Assembly (NCBI RefSeq): GCF_001294205.1
Contig: NZ_LAQT01000001.1
Span: 62,001 to 126,000 of the forward strand
DNA length: 64,000 nucleotides
DNA from: Amantichitinum ursilacus
GTDB lineage: Bacteria; Pseudomonadota; Gammaproteobacteria; Burkholderiales; Chitinibacteraceae
Direction: 5' to 3'
The notes below the pieces were generated by a model that saw only the letters and a list, made by a program, of their open reading frames with translations, was not told the DNA's origin and made no database searches. Positions 50,927 to 60,547 of the stretch are shown here, in pieces; position 1 is the stretch's first letter; each line of letters opens with the position of its first letter. The position numbers and the translations under genes are program-made.

Positions 50927-53783
50927 GCTGACGCGCCTCGCCCTTGCCAAACAGATTGTCAACGCAACGTGCGCACAGGCCAGGGTGATCGGCATGGCTG
51001 CCCACGGTTGGCGTGTAATGCCAGCAGCGTTCGCACTTGGCGGCTTCGGCCACTTTGACTTCGATCGCCAATGCATCGCCCGCCACCAGCGTCGCGGCAG
51101 ACACAATCAACACAAACTTCAGGTCATCGCCCAGGCTTTGCAGTGCGGCAAACGTCGCCGGTTCTGCGGTAACGGCCACTTCGGCTTGCAGCGACGAACC
51201 CAGCTTGCCGTCCGCGCGTTGCACTTCGATTTCTTTCTGCACTTGCGCGCGCACTTCGCGGATTTGCGCAAAGCGTTCGATCAGCGCCGCTGCATCGGCC
51301 GGGGCCGGTACCTGGTGCCACGTCGACAGGAATACGTTGTCCTCGTTGCCCAGCGCTTGCCACACTTCGTGCGCGGTAAACGACAGGATTGGCGCCAGCA
51401 AACGCACCAGACCTTGCGTGATATGCCACAGCGCGGTCTGCGCCGAGCGGCGGCCGTGACTGTCGGCCTGCATGGTGTACAGACGGTCTTTGATGATGTC
51501 GAGGTAGAACGAGCCGAGTTCTTCCGAGCAATACTTCAGGATTTCCTGCATGGCGGTGTGGAACTCGTAGCGCTCGAACAGTGCGCCCACCTTGCTCTGG
51601 AACGCGGCATATTCGGCCAGCGCCAGGCGGTCCAGATCCAGCATCGCATCGGTCGCAACGGCCTGTTCCGGTTTGAAGTCGGAGATATTGGCCAGCAAAA
51701 AGCGCACGGTATTGCGGATGCGGCGATAGGCATCCGAAGTGCGCTTCAGAATTTCTTGCGACAGCGACATTTCGCCCGAGTAATCGGCGCTGGCAATCCA
51801 CAGGCGCAGCATGTCGGCGCCCAGGGTGTTGAAGATTTCCTGCGGTTCGATGCCGTTGCCCAGCGACTTGGACATCTTGCGGCCGTTCTCGTCCACGGTA
51901 AAACCGTGGGTCAGCAGCTGCTTGTACGGCGCGCGGCCTTCGGTGGCGCAACCGGTCAGCAACGACGACTGGAACCAGCCCCGATGTTGATCCGAGCCTT
52001 CCAGGTACAGATCGGCTGGCCACGCCAGTTCTTCGCGCTGACGCAGTACGGCGTAGTGCGTCGAGCCCGAGTCAAACCACACATCCAGCGTATCTTTCAG
52101 CTTGCGATAGTGCGGCAGGTCTTCGGCGCTCAGCAGTTCGGCCGGATCGAGTTCAAACCAGGCTTCGATACCTCTGGTTTCGATGCGTTTGGCCGCTTCT
52201 TCCAATAGGCGCAACGAATCCGGATGCAGTTCACCGGTTTCCTTGTGCACAAAGAAGGTCATCGGCACGCCCCAGTTACGCTGGCGCGACACACACCAGT
52301 CCGGACGATTGCCGATCATCGATTCCAGCCGCGCACGGCCCCAGGCCGGGAAGAACTCGGTGGCTTCCACCGCCGCATTGGCGCGCGAGCGCAGCGTATC
52401 GCCGTCGACACCGGCCTTTTCCATGGCGATAAACCATTGCGCAGTGGCGCGGAAAATGATCGGGGTCTTGTGGCGCCAGCAATGCGGGTAGCTGTGCAGC
52501 AGTTTTTCGTTGGCCAGCAGCACGCCGCGCTCGGTCAACAGATTGATGATTTCAGGGTTGCCTTGCCAGACGGTCAGGCCGGCAAACAGCGGCACGCTTT
52601 GCTTGTAGCGGCCGTCATCGCCTACGGGATTGTCTTTGGGCAGGTTGTAGACCAGGCCTACTTGCCAGTCTTCCAGGCCGTGCGCAGGCGCGGTGTGCAC
52701 CAGGCCGGTACCGGCGTCGGTAGTGACGTGGTCGCCCAGGATGATGGGCACCTGGCGGTCATAGAACGGGTGCTGCAGTTGCAGCAGGTCCAGCGCCTTG
52801 CCGGTGGTCTCGGCGATCACCGGACTGCCGGCCGCGCCATAACGGGCGAGGGCGGTTTCGGCCAGTTCACGCACCAGAATCAGCAGACCCTTGGGCGTAT
52901 CCAGCAATTGATAAGTCAGGTCCGGATGCACCGATACCGCCTGGTTGGCGGGCAGCGTCCACGGCGTGGTGGTCCAGATCACGGCAAAGGCATCGCGATT
53001 TACCTCAACGCCAAACGCCTTGCTGACCGCGGCACGGTCCACGGCGCGGAAAGCCACGTCGATGGCAGGCGAAGTCTTGTCTTCGTACTCGACTTCAGCC
53101 TCGGCCAGCGCCGAACCACAATCCACACACCAATGCACCGGCTTCTGGCCCGCTACCAGATAGCCGTTGGCGTGGATCTTGCCCAGCGTGCGCACGATGT
53201 CGGCTTCGGTTTTGAAGTCCATGGTGCGATATGGGTGATCCCAATCGCCCAGCACGCCCAGACGGATAAAGTCGGCCTTCTGGATTTCGATCTGCGCGGC
53301 CGCGTATTCGCGGCACAACTCGCGGATAAACGCGGGCGGCAGATTGAAGTCTTTCGGGTCCAGGCCATTGTCTTTGCGATATTGCACAATGCGGGCGTGG
53401 ATTTGCGGGCTGTTCTTGATGGCTTTGCTGTCGCCTTTGGCCAGCTTTTCGATCTGGTGCTCGATCGGCAAGCCGTGGCAATCCCAGCCCGGTACATAGG
53501 GCGCGTCAAAGCCCGCCAGCGACTTACTCTTGACGATGATGTCTTTCAGAATCTTGTTAACGGCGTGACCGAGGTGAATCTGCGCGTTCGCGTACGGCGG
53601 GCCATCGTGCAGGATGAACTTGGGGCGGTTTTCTGCATTGGCGCGCGCGCGCAGCTTTTTATACAGCTGCTCGTCTTGCCACGATTTCAGAAAGCCCGGT
53701 TCACGCTTGGCCAGGTCGCCACGCATCGGGAACGGCGTGTCGAGCAGGTTGACGGGGTACTTGTTCGACGGCTTGTCGCTCAT
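50919..53783 (-). CDS. ileS: Isoleucyl-tRNA synthetase
   Basis: A 954-residue class Ia synthetase charging tRNA(Ile). [19 protein letters not shown] holds the HIGH-type motif (HLGH) near residue 66, the editing domain follows with [12 protein letters not shown], and KMSKS is in [12 protein letters not shown] near residue 620. The C-terminal zinc finger is [11 protein letters not shown] and CARCVDNL, as in bacterial type I IleRS. The ATG at 53783 has GAGAG upstream and gives the family N-terminus. It lies 77 bp after ribF and overlaps lspA. Confidence 0.97.
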   Translation of the reverse strand: MSDKPSNKYPVNLLDTPFPMRGDLAKREPGFLKSWQDEQLYKKLRARANAENRPKFILHDGPPYANAQIHLGHAVNKILKDIIVKSKSLAGFDAPYVPGWDCHGLPIEHQIEKLAKGDSKAIKNSPQIHARIVQYRKDNGLDPKDFNLPPAFIRELCREYAAAQIEIQKADFIRLGVLGDWDHPYRTMDFKTEADIVRTLGKIHANGYLVAGQKPVHWCVDCGSALAEAEVEYEDKTSPAIDVAFRAVDRAAVSKAFGVEVNRDAFAVIWTTTPWTLPANQAVSVHPDLTYQLLDTPKGLLILVRELAETALARYGAAGSPVIAETTGKALDLLQLQHPFYDRQVPIILGDHVTTDAGTGLVHTAPAHGLEDWQVGLVYNLPKDNPVGDDGRYKQSVPLFAGLTVWQGNPEIINLLTERGVLLANEKLLHSYPHCWRHKTPIIFRATAQWFIAMEKAGVDGDTLRSRANAAVEATEFFPAWGRARLESMIGNRPDWCVSRQRNWGVPMTFFVHKETGELHPDSLRLLEEAAKRIETRGIEAWFELDPAELLSAEDLPHYRKLKDTLDVWFDSGSTHYAVLRQREELAWPADLYLEGSDQHRGWFQSSLLTGCATEGRAPYKQLLTHGFTVDENGRKMSKSLGNGIEPQEIFNTLGADMLRLWIASADYSGEMSLSQEILKRTSDAYRRIRNTVRFLLANISDFKPEQAVATDAMLDLDRLALAEYAAFQSKVGALFERYEFHTAMQEILKYCSEELGSFYLDIIKDRLYTMQADSHGRRSAQTALWHITQGLVRLLAPILSFTAHEVWQALGNEDNVFLSTWHQVPAPADAAALIERFAQIREVRAQVQKEIEVQRADGKLGSSLQAEVAVTAEPATFAALQSLGDDLKFVLIVSAATLVAGDALAIEVKVAEAAKCERCWHYTPTVGSHADHPGLCARCVDNLFGKGEARQHA

Positions 53784-53860
53784 GGATTTCGTTCTCTCGG
53801 TCGCGTATTGCTTTAAATAATCGAATGTTAACGGTGCTATATCGGGGCGCGGAGCGCTGG

Positions 53861-54796
53861 CTACAACGGCAGCCCCAACGGATGATCTTTGAGCCAGGCC
53901 TTCGCGTCGTCGCAATCCCTGTGGATTTGCGCCACTAACGCTTCCAGCCCGTTATATTTTTGCTCGTCGCGCAGCTTGTGCAAAAAATCGACGCGCAGAT
54001 GTTCGCCATAAATCTGGCGGTTGAAATCAAATAAATACACTTCCAGCACCGGCGCCGCGCCCGCGCCCTTGACGGTGGGGCGCACGCCCAGGCTGGCTAC
54101 ACCTTCATAAACCTGCTCCAGCCCATGCACGCGCACTGCATAAATGCCCATCATCGGCGGGCGGTTATGCCGGATGCGGATATTGGCGGTGGGAAATCCC
54201 AATTCACGGCCCAATTTGTCGCCACCCACCACACGACCCGAAATCGAATACGGCCGCCCCAGCAATTGCGCTGCCAGATGCATATGGCCCGCCGCCAGCG
54301 CATGACGCACGGCGGTGGAAGAAACCCGCTCTTCGCCCAGTGCAATGGTGGGCACCGATTGCACTTCAAAATCGGTACTGGCTTTCAATAATGCGAAATC
54401 GCCGCCGCGCTTACGGCCAAAGCGGAAATCATCGCCCACCAGCACAAACTTCGCGTTCAGATCGTGCGCCAGCACGTTGTCGCGAAAATCCAGCGCCTCG
54501 ATGCCGGCAAAGGCGGCGTTAAAGCGCTGCAGGACCACATAATCGATGCCTTCGGCCGCCAGAAACTCCAGCTTCTCGCGCAGGCTGGTCAAGCGCGTGG
54601 GCGCGGTTTGCGGCGCAAACAGCTCGCGCGGATGCGGCTCGAACGTCAGCAGCGCCGTGGCCAGGTCGCGTTGCGCTGCGGCCAGGCGCAGCTCGGCCAG
54701 CATGGCGCGATGGCCGAGGTGCAAGCCATCAAAATTGCCGATGGTCAGTGCGGTCGGGGGCAGTGCGGCGGCATGGGTGCCACGGAGTATGCGCAT
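53861..54796 (-). CDS. ribF: Bifunctional riboflavin kinase/FAD synthetase
   Basis: A 311-residue enzyme making FMN and FAD. The N-terminal adenylyltransferase has [17 protein letters not shown] (the HxGH nucleotide-binding motif near residue 29) and [13 protein letters not shown] near residue 120. The C-terminal kinase has [20 protein letters not shown] with the PTAN motif near residue 195. The ATG at 54796 matches the usual RibF N-terminus; one at 54826 would add ten residues. It is the first gene of the ribF-ileS-lspA-ispH series and is not far from flgA in the same direction. Confidence 0.95.
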   Translation of the reverse strand: MRILRGTHAAALPPTALTIGNFDGLHLGHRAMLAELRLAAAQRDLATALLTFEPHPRELFAPQTAPTRLTSLREKLEFLAAEGIDYVVLQRFNAAFAGIEALDFRDNVLAHDLNAKFVLVGDDFRFGRKRGGDFALLKASTDFEVQSVPTIALGEERVSSTAVRHALAAGHMHLAAQLLGRPYSISGRVVGGDKLGRELGFPTANIRIRHNRPPMMGIYAVRVHGLEQVYEGVASLGVRPTVKGAGAAPVLEVYLFDFNRQIYGEHLRVDFLHKLRDEQKYNGLEALVAQIHRDCDDAKAWLKDHPLGLPL

Positions 54797-54936
54797 CAGT
54801 CTGGGCAAGGTTGCGTTGCGGAACACGCGATTCTAGCTGGCGGGGGCCGGTTTGTCAGGCGCAGACCGGGTAGTCGGTGCGCCCACGCCTACATCCGGGG
54901 ATAGGCGCACGCAGCCGCTGCCGGGCGGTGGGCGGC

Positions 54937-55653
54937 TTATTCGGTCACCTCGACCAGGCCACCGTCACGCGCCAGGCCTTGCACGATGGTCGATTGGCCA
55001 ATGCGCACGCGCACAGTCTGGCCCGCGCTGGCGCTGTTAAGCGCCACGCCGTCATTGCTGATTTCCAGCGTGTCGCTGCGATAGGTAACACGCACTTTCT
55101 GGCCCTGCTGGATGACCAGGGCGGCACGTAGCATTTCGTTGCGCACCGGTGCACCGGCGGCCACAGCGGTGGCCAGCGTGCGGCCCAGTGCCTCGTTGGG
55201 ATCCAGCACCACACTGCCAGGCAGCGCGCCCAGATCACCGGTAGTGGGGTTCAGATCGCCCTCGGTCAGCGTATGGCCCGCCGCCAGCGGCCGCGCGGCG
55301 ACGTAATAAGTGGCTTGCACACTGATGGCCACCGGCAGATTGACGGCCCAACTGGCGCCTTGCACACAGCGCACACGCAACATGCTTTTGCCCGCCAGTC
55401 GATAACCCGGCGCCACCTGCACGTCCATTCGCTCGCAGGCTTCCAGCCGCAAGCGGGCATCGACTTTGCCAAAGGTATAGGTGCCGGGATTAGGGCCCTG
55501 GTTCAGTTGGGTTTCCAGCCAGTCGGCGGCCGTGCGTTGCACGCCCGACATATCCATCTGGCCGCCCGACGCCGCGTAGGCAGGCGTTAGAACGAACAAG
55601 ACACTGGCCATCATGGCCAGCAGCAGGGTGCGGAAAACGGTAACGGTATGCAT
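54937..55653 (-). CDS. flgA: Flagellar P-ring chaperone FlgA
   Basis: A 238-residue periplasmic protein. A signal peptide (cleaved near residue 28, AYAAS) precedes an N-terminal domain and a SAF-like C-terminal domain: AARPLAAGHTLTEGDLNPTTGDLGALPG and ALGRTLATAVAAGAPVRNEMLR, followed by VIQQGQKVRVTYRSDTLEISNDGVAL. FlgA assists assembly of FlgI into the flagellar P ring. The rest of the flg operon is absent from the window, so this flgA stands alone and is separated from ribF by 140 bp. Confidence 0.9.
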   Translation of the reverse strand: MHTVTVFRTLLLAMMASVLFVLTPAYAASGGQMDMSGVQRTAADWLETQLNQGPNPGTYTFGKVDARLRLEACERMDVQVAPGYRLAGKSMLRVRCVQGASWAVNLPVAISVQATYYVAARPLAAGHTLTEGDLNPTTGDLGALPGSVVLDPNEALGRTLATAVAAGAPVRNEMLRAALVIQQGQKVRVTYRSDTLEISNDGVALNSASAGQTVRVRIGQSTIVQGLARDGGLVEVTE

Positions 55654-55937
55654 GGGGCGGATTATAGCGGGGTTTATCGGGGGGCCGCGCGATGCGGGCG
55701 CAGGGGCGCTGTTGTAAATCGGGCGTTTCGTGTTTGCAAAAAAGCCACGGGGCGCTTTCGGTTTTGGTCAGATGGCGGTAACGTCGTCGCTGGGCTTCCG
55801 GGATTCAACCCACTCGCGTTGCGATGGACCGCCCCGGCGCGCACCGGTTCAATGGTGTGCAGATTTAGTCCGGCATGCTGGTTGTGCCGGGCCGGGCGGC
55901 CTACAATCGCGGGTTTTGCAGGCGGGACTGTACGGTA

Positions 55938-57512
55938 ATGGTCGATATTCTGTTCGCGGTAACCACGCTGGTGGCTTTGCTGGCTGGCGTGCTGGTGGTC
56001 ATCAAATTGCAGCAACTGTCGCGCACACAGCAGCAAGTGCTGGAGGCGCTGGTCTCTGAAATCCAGGAGCAGCAAAAGGAAACGCTGGCCGAATTCCATC
56101 GCGGCCTGGCGCGCCAGAGCGAAAGCATCCATCAGGCACTGGCCAATCACGGCAACCTGCTTAACGAAAGCGTGGCGCGCACTGGCGATCGTCTGCGCGA
56201 CAGCATGGGTGAATCGTTTGATCGACTGCGTGGCGGCGTCGGTACCGAACTCGGTGCCACGCGCGGCGCGCTCGAAAAAATGCAGGCCACGCAGGCGGAA
56301 TCATCCAATGCGCTCAAGCTGGCGCAAACCGAGGCCTCCAACGCGCTGCAATTGGCGCAAACCGACGCGGCCAGCTCGCTAAAGCTGTCGCTGGCCGAAT
56401 CGCTGAGCGATACGCGCGAGCAAGTGGTGCGCCAACTGGGCGAGATCGCCGCCAGTCTGCAACAGCGCCAGGATGCGTTGCGCGAAGAAATCCTGGTCAA
56501 GCTCTCCACCATGCTGGCCGAGCAATCCAAACGCGAAATGGACCAGATGCGCGAAGCGCTGGCCGCCTCCAGCACGCAACTAACCACCTCGGTGCAGCAA
56601 TTGACCGCCACCGCCGATACGCGCCTGGGCGAGATTTCCGGCAAGGTCACCGAACGGCTGGAAGAGGGTTTCAAGAAGACCAACGAAACTTTCGCCAATG
56701 TGATGGCGCGGCTGGCCACCATCGACGAAGCACAGAAAAAGATCGATGGCCTGACCACCAACGTGGTCAGCCTGCAAGAGCTGCTGGGCGACAAACGTTC
56801 GCGCGGCGCGTTTGGCGAAGTGCAGCTGGAAAGCCTGGTGCGCAATGTATTGCCGGCGCAGGTGTACGAACTGCAGGCCACGCTATCGAACGGCACGCGC
56901 GTTGATTGCCTGTTGCGCTTGCCCGAGCCGACCGGGCTGGTGGCGGTGGATGCCAAATTCCCGCTGGAAAACTATCACCGCATGTTTGAGCCGAACGCCG
57001 ACAAGATCGCCACCCAGCGCTTGTTCAAGGCCGATATCAAAAAGCATATCGATGATATTTCCAGCAAATACATCATCCCCAACGAGACTTCGGATGGCGC
57101 GGTGATGTTTGTGCCGGCTGAAGCGGTGTTTGCCGAAATCCACGCCTATCACGCCGATCTGGTGCAATACGCGATGAAAGCGCGCGTGTGGATTGTGTCG
57201 CCGACCACGCTGATGGCGGTGCTGAATACGGCGCGCGCGGTGATCAAGGATGTGGAAACGCGCAAACAGGTACACATCATCAAAGAAGCCTTGGGCCGCC
57301 TGGGTACCGAATTTGGCCGCTTTGACGACCGTATGAAGCGACTGGCCACGCATATCCGCCAGGCGCACGAAGATGCGCAGCAGGTTTCGATTACCAGCGA
57401 TAAGATTTCGCGCCGGTTTGAAGAGATCGAGCAGGTGCGGCTGGAAGAACCGGTGGGTGTCGCCCCGGTCATCGAACCGCCGCCACAAACCGCCGCGCTG
57501 CTGACGGAATAA
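55938..57512 (+). CDS. rmuC: DNA recombination protein RmuC
   Basis: A 524-residue protein with one N-terminal membrane helix (about residues 4-25), a long coiled coil (about 30-290) containing near-repeats such as ALKLAQTEASNALQLAQTD, and the conserved RmuC nuclease-like domain (about 300-480) with GAFGEVQLESLVRNVLP and VAVDAKFPLENYHRM. RmuC limits inversions and is proposed to act on DNA ends; biochemical activity is only partly known. The ATG at 55938 starts just before the helix; an upstream ATG in frame is less likely. It is convergent with the hydrolase gene across repeat copy D. Confidence 0.9.
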   Translation: MVDILFAVTTLVALLAGVLVVIKLQQLSRTQQQVLEALVSEIQEQQKETLAEFHRGLARQSESIHQALANHGNLLNESVARTGDRLRDSMGESFDRLRGGVGTELGATRGALEKMQATQAESSNALKLAQTEASNALQLAQTDAASSLKLSLAESLSDTREQVVRQLGEIAASLQQRQDALREEILVKLSTMLAEQSKREMDQMREALAASSTQLTTSVQQLTATADTRLGEISGKVTERLEEGFKKTNETFANVMARLATIDEAQKKIDGLTTNVVSLQELLGDKRSRGAFGEVQLESLVRNVLPAQVYELQATLSNGTRVDCLLRLPEPTGLVAVDAKFPLENYHRMFEPNADKIATQRLFKADIKKHIDDISSKYIIPNETSDGAVMFVPAEAVFAEIHAYHADLVQYAMKARVWIVSPTTLMAVLNTARAVIKDVETRKQVHIIKEALGRLGTEFGRFDDRMKRLATHIRQAHEDAQQVSITSDKISRRFEEIEQVRLEEPVGVAPVIEPPPQTAALLTE

Positions 57513-57514
57513 GG

Positions 57515-57616
57515 CATAGGGTGGATCATGACCCACCATTCAAAGCCATCAAGAAGAACGCATAAATTGCGGGTTTAATCGGCGGCTTTGATTGGTGGGT
57601 CTTGACCCACCCTATT
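57515..57616. repeat. Dispersed palindromic repeat, copy D (complete, 102 bp)
   Basis: Left arm CATAGGGTGGATCATGACCC+ACC (57515-57537), inner CAAAGCC / GGCTTTG, central AAGAACGC block shared with copy C, right arm GGTGGGTCTTGACCCACCCT+ATT (57594-57616). It fills the whole gap between the convergent rmuC (stop at 57512) and hydrolase genes, and the TAG of the hydrolase gene (57612-57614) lies inside the right arm. Confidence 0.88.
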
Positions 57617-58646
57617 GCAGCGCACCCAAAAGCGCTTTATGGAATGCCGTCGGGTCTTGCATTTGCGGGGCATGGCCGTAGTCGGGGAATTCAATCAATT
57701 TAACGTGCGGAATTTGCCTGGCCGCTTCATGCGCCAATACCGGGTAATTGCCCAATTGGCTCCGAATCTCCGGCGCAGCCAGATCTTTGCCGATGGCAGT
57801 ATTGTCTTTATCACCAATCAGCAATAAAACCGGCATCTTTAATTGCGGCAATTCATACACCACGGGCTGGGTATAAATCATGTCGTACAGCAATGCTGAA
57901 TTCCACGCCACCAGTCGATGCCCTGGCCCGCGATTCAAACCCGCCAGCATTTGCACCCAAGGCTCATAATCCTCGCGCCATTGCCCGGCGTAATAGGTAT
58001 TGCGTTCGTAGTCACGAAGGCCCGCTGCGTTGACTTTTAATTCACGCGCATACCATTGGTCCACGGTGATTGAGGGCACGCCTTTGGCTTTCCAGTCTTC
58101 CAGCCCGATGGGATTCACCAGCGCCAATTGCTGCACCTCTTGCGGATACATCAAGCTATAGCGGATACCCAACATCCCGCCGGTGGAATGTCCTAATACT
58201 GTGACCTGGTCTATACCCAGCGATTGCAATAATGCATGCGTGTTATTGGCTAATTGCTGGAATGTGTATTGATAATGTTCCGGTTTGCTCGATTTACAAA
58301 AGCCTATCTGATCCGGCACCAGTACACGATATCCCGCGTCGCTTAATGCTTTGATACTGCTATCCCACGTTGCGCCACAAAAGTTTTTGCCATGCAATAG
58401 CAGCATGGTGCGGCCATTGGCTTTGCCGCTGGGTTGCACGTCCATATACGCCATCTGCAACGCCTGACCTTGCGAGCTAAAGCGATAACGCTGTACCGGA
58501 TACGGATAATCAAATCCTTCCAGCTCCGCGCCATAAGATGCATTGGCGTGCGGGTCTGGAATGACATTGGCGGCGAGGGCGGGGGCGGGGGCGGGGGCGG
58601 CCAGAAACGCAGTAACAGACAGGGCAGTAAACAGTGAGCGCAGCAT
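57612..58646 (-). CDS. Secreted alpha/beta hydrolase
   Basis: A 344-residue alpha/beta-hydrolase with a signal peptide that ends in an unusual Pro-Ala run (APAPAPALAA, residues 17-26), so periplasmic or exported. The oxyanion-hole motif is LLLHGKNFCG near residue 83, the nucleophile is GHSTGG (S near residue 153), the acid is likely in LLIGDKDNTAIG, and the His is in FPDYGHAPQMQ. A substrate cannot be predicted; family members include esterases and epoxide hydrolases. The stop codon is supplied by the palindromic repeat downstream. Confidence 0.85.
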   Translation of the reverse strand: MLRSLFTALSVTAFLAAPAPAPALAANVIPDPHANASYGAELEGFDYPYPVQRYRFSSQGQALQMAYMDVQPSGKANGRTMLLLHGKNFCGATWDSSIKALSDAGYRVLVPDQIGFCKSSKPEHYQYTFQQLANNTHALLQSLGIDQVTVLGHSTGGMLGIRYSLMYPQEVQQLALVNPIGLEDWKAKGVPSITVDQWYARELKVNAAGLRDYERNTYYAGQWREDYEPWVQMLAGLNRGPGHRLVAWNSALLYDMIYTQPVVYELPQLKMPVLLLIGDKDNTAIGKDLAAPEIRSQLGNYPVLAHEAARQIPHVKLIEFPDYGHAPQMQDPTAFHKALLGALQ

Positions 58647-58670
58647 GGTTCTAAATCCGTGGGCCAGAAA

Positions 58671-58738
58671 GCCAGCCGTAGCTCCGGGCGTATTAATCAG
58701 CGTTGATCAAATCACGCCCGGATCAAAACACGGCTGGC
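58671..58738 (-). other. Nested inverted repeat upstream of the hydrolase gene
   Basis: Two stems share one axis: outer GCCAGCCGT / ACGGCTGGC (58671-58679, 58730-58738) and inner CCGGGCGT / ACGCCCGG (58684-58691, 58714-58721), around an AT-rich loop containing TTGATCAA-like sequence. On the minus strand it follows the yiaA-like stop (58752) and is followed by TTTCTGG, so it may terminate that gene, or be a leader structure or binding site for the hydrolase gene. Confidence 0.6.
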
Positions 58739-58751
58739 GTCCAGGCGGCCT

Positions 58752-59171
58752 TTACTCTGAACGCAATGCGCGCGCCGCGTTCAAGTCACGTGTATTTTTT
58801 TGTACCGCAATTGCGCCAAACAGGGCCAGCGTAAAGGCCATGGCATAGAAACCCTTTTCGCTGGACTGCAAGCTGGCGTTATACAAACCGATACCCAGCA
58901 GGCTGACCGAGGTCAGCACCGAGAACCAGCTCAAGCCGTAATACATTGCGGTGACAGGAATGCCTTCTTGCCGATCACGCACGCTTTTCTGAATCGAAAT
59001 AGCCGAATACAAACCGTACAACATCACCACCAGGTAATAACCGCGTTCATTCAATTGCATTGCGCCATTCCACAAACCGAGCAAATAAGCGCCCATACCT
59101 AGCAATAACGCTACCCATGAAGCGGCGATAAATGCGCCCGTCGGGGCATTGTGGTGCTGTTGGCTATTCAT
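58752..59171 (-). CDS. YiaA/YiaB-family inner-membrane protein
   Basis: A 139-residue protein with four hydrophobic segments arranged as two similar halves: ASWVALLLGMGAYLLGLWNG then GYYLVVMLYGLYSAISIQKSVRD, and LSWFSVLTSVSLLGIGLYNA then GFYAMAFTLALFGAIAVQKNTRD. The internal duplication, with matching Gln-Lys-x-x-Arg-Asp ends, is the YiaA/B two-helix domain repeated. Function unknown. It lies between the chemotaxis-end EAL gene and the hydrolase, with gaps on both sides, so it is probably monocistronic. Confidence 0.85.
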   Translation of the reverse strand: MNSQQHHNAPTGAFIAASWVALLLGMGAYLLGLWNGAMQLNERGYYLVVMLYGLYSAISIQKSVRDRQEGIPVTAMYYGLSWFSVLTSVSLLGIGLYNASLQSSEKGFYAMAFTLALFGAIAVQKNTRDLNAARALRSE

Positions 59172-59320
59172 GATCGTTTTCCCGTTGTTTGTTATGCGGT
59201 GAGCGCAGTGTATGTGGCACCAGCGTCAATATCCACATGGCATAACAAAGTAGCGAAATACGATACGTTCTGGTGCGTGGGACGGTAAAAACCCAACGAG
59301 GGAGTGATATTTTGCTGCGG

Positions 59321-60547
59321 CTACGGCTGCTGGCACGCCGCCTTCAGCCGGGCGCTGTTCTGTTTAAGCCAGCCCACCAGATCGGGTCCGGGCATCGGCC
59401 GCGCCACAAAATAGCCCTGGCCCAGATCGCAGCCCAGCGCTTGCAGCAAGCGCCAGTCTTCCAGCGTCTCCACGCCTTCGGCCACCGAGGTGATCTGCAA
59501 TTTGCGCGCCATCGCCACCGCGCTTTCCAATATCACGCGCAGCTGCGGCTTTTCTGAGACGCCATCGACAAAGGCGCGATCGATCTTCAACTCGGTAAAC
59601 GGCACACGGCTGAGCTGCTGCATTGAGGAAAACCCGGTGCCGTAATCATCAATGGATAATCCGATACCTTTCAGGCGCAAGCGCGCCAGCGTGGCCAGCG
59701 ACGCGCCCAGATCATCCATCACCGCACTTTCGGTAATTTCCATCACCAGCAAATGCGGGTCGACGCCACTGGCCTGCACGCGCCGCACAATGTCGTCGGC
59801 CAGATGCGTATTGGCCAGCGAGCGCGCCGACAGATTGACGGCCACAGACAATTTCAGCCCGCCATCGTGCCAACGCCGACACGCCGCCAGCGCCATATCC
59901 AGCACGCGCAGTGTTAGCGCATCGACCAGACCGTGTTTCTCGGCCAGCGCAATAAACTGCATCGGCATGATCATGCCCTTGCTGGGGTGCTGCCAGCGCA
60001 CCAACGTTTCCACGCCTTTGATGACGCCCGAATGCAGCGTCACCTTGGGCTGGTAGTAATTGATCAACTCGCCATTTTCGATGGCCTCGGTCAGCTCCTG
60101 CACACTGACGGCGATATCGGGGCTGGCCTGGCGGCGTGCAGGTGGCGTGGGCTGAAATTTGCTCAGCGCATGTTCCAGCGCGCTGAGCGTCAGCGGTTTG
60201 CGTAATGCGCCCAGCACCTGCATGCCCACCGCTTGCACCATGGTTTCCACGGTGGAGAGCAGGTTGGATTCGCGCGAGCTGGCAATCACCAGATGAATTG
60301 GCAGCGCCAGATGCGCCAGTTGCTGGATCATCTCAATGCCGTCCATATTCGGCATTTCCAGATCGATGATCAGCACTTGCGGCGCGGCGGCCAGGCTTTG
60401 CAACATCGCCAGCCCGGCATTGCCGTCGTCGGCTTCGCCCAACAATTGCCCGCCCAGCATGCGGCACAGTTCGACCGCAGCGCGCCGTTGCAGCGTGCTG
60501 TCGTCGATCACCGCAAAAGTAAACGAGGCGGGCGCCGTGCCGGTCAT
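59321..60547 (-). CDS. Response regulator with receiver and EAL (c-di-GMP phosphodiesterase) domains
   Basis: A 408-residue REC-EAL protein. The receiver (about residues 8-125) has DDSTLQR, the phospho-acceptor Asp in [11 protein letters not shown] (near residue 62), and RKP for the switch Lys. The EAL domain (about 150-395) has GVETLVRW (ETL in place of EAL), NLSARS, the Glu in [14 protein letters not shown] and EGVET, so the metal-binding residues are present and phosphodiesterase activity is plausible. Its ATG overlaps the cheB stop by 4 nt, making it the last gene of the chemotaxis operon. Confidence 0.88.
   Translation of the reverse strand: MTGTAPASFTFAVIDDSTLQRRAAVELCRMLGGQLLGEADDGNAGLAMLQSLAAAPQVLIIDLEMPNMDGIEMIQQLAHLALPIHLVIASSRESNLLSTVETMVQAVGMQVLGALRKPLTLSALEHALSKFQPTPPARRQASPDIAVSVQELTEAIENGELINYYQPKVTLHSGVIKGVETLVRWQHPSKGMIMPMQFIALAEKHGLVDALTLRVLDMALAACRRWHDGGLKLSVAVNLSARSLANTHLADDIVRRVQASGVDPHLLVMEITESAVMDDLGASLATLARLRLKGIGLSIDDYGTGFSSMQQLSRVPFTELKIDRAFVDGVSEKPQLRVILESAVAMARKLQITSVAEGVETLEDWRLLQALGCDLGQGYFVARPMPGPDLVGWLKQNSARLKAACQQP

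Noticed and set aside
50871-53816. Two long plus-strand frames opposite ileS
   Set aside because: Both mirror the ileS coding sequence and lack start signals or motifs.
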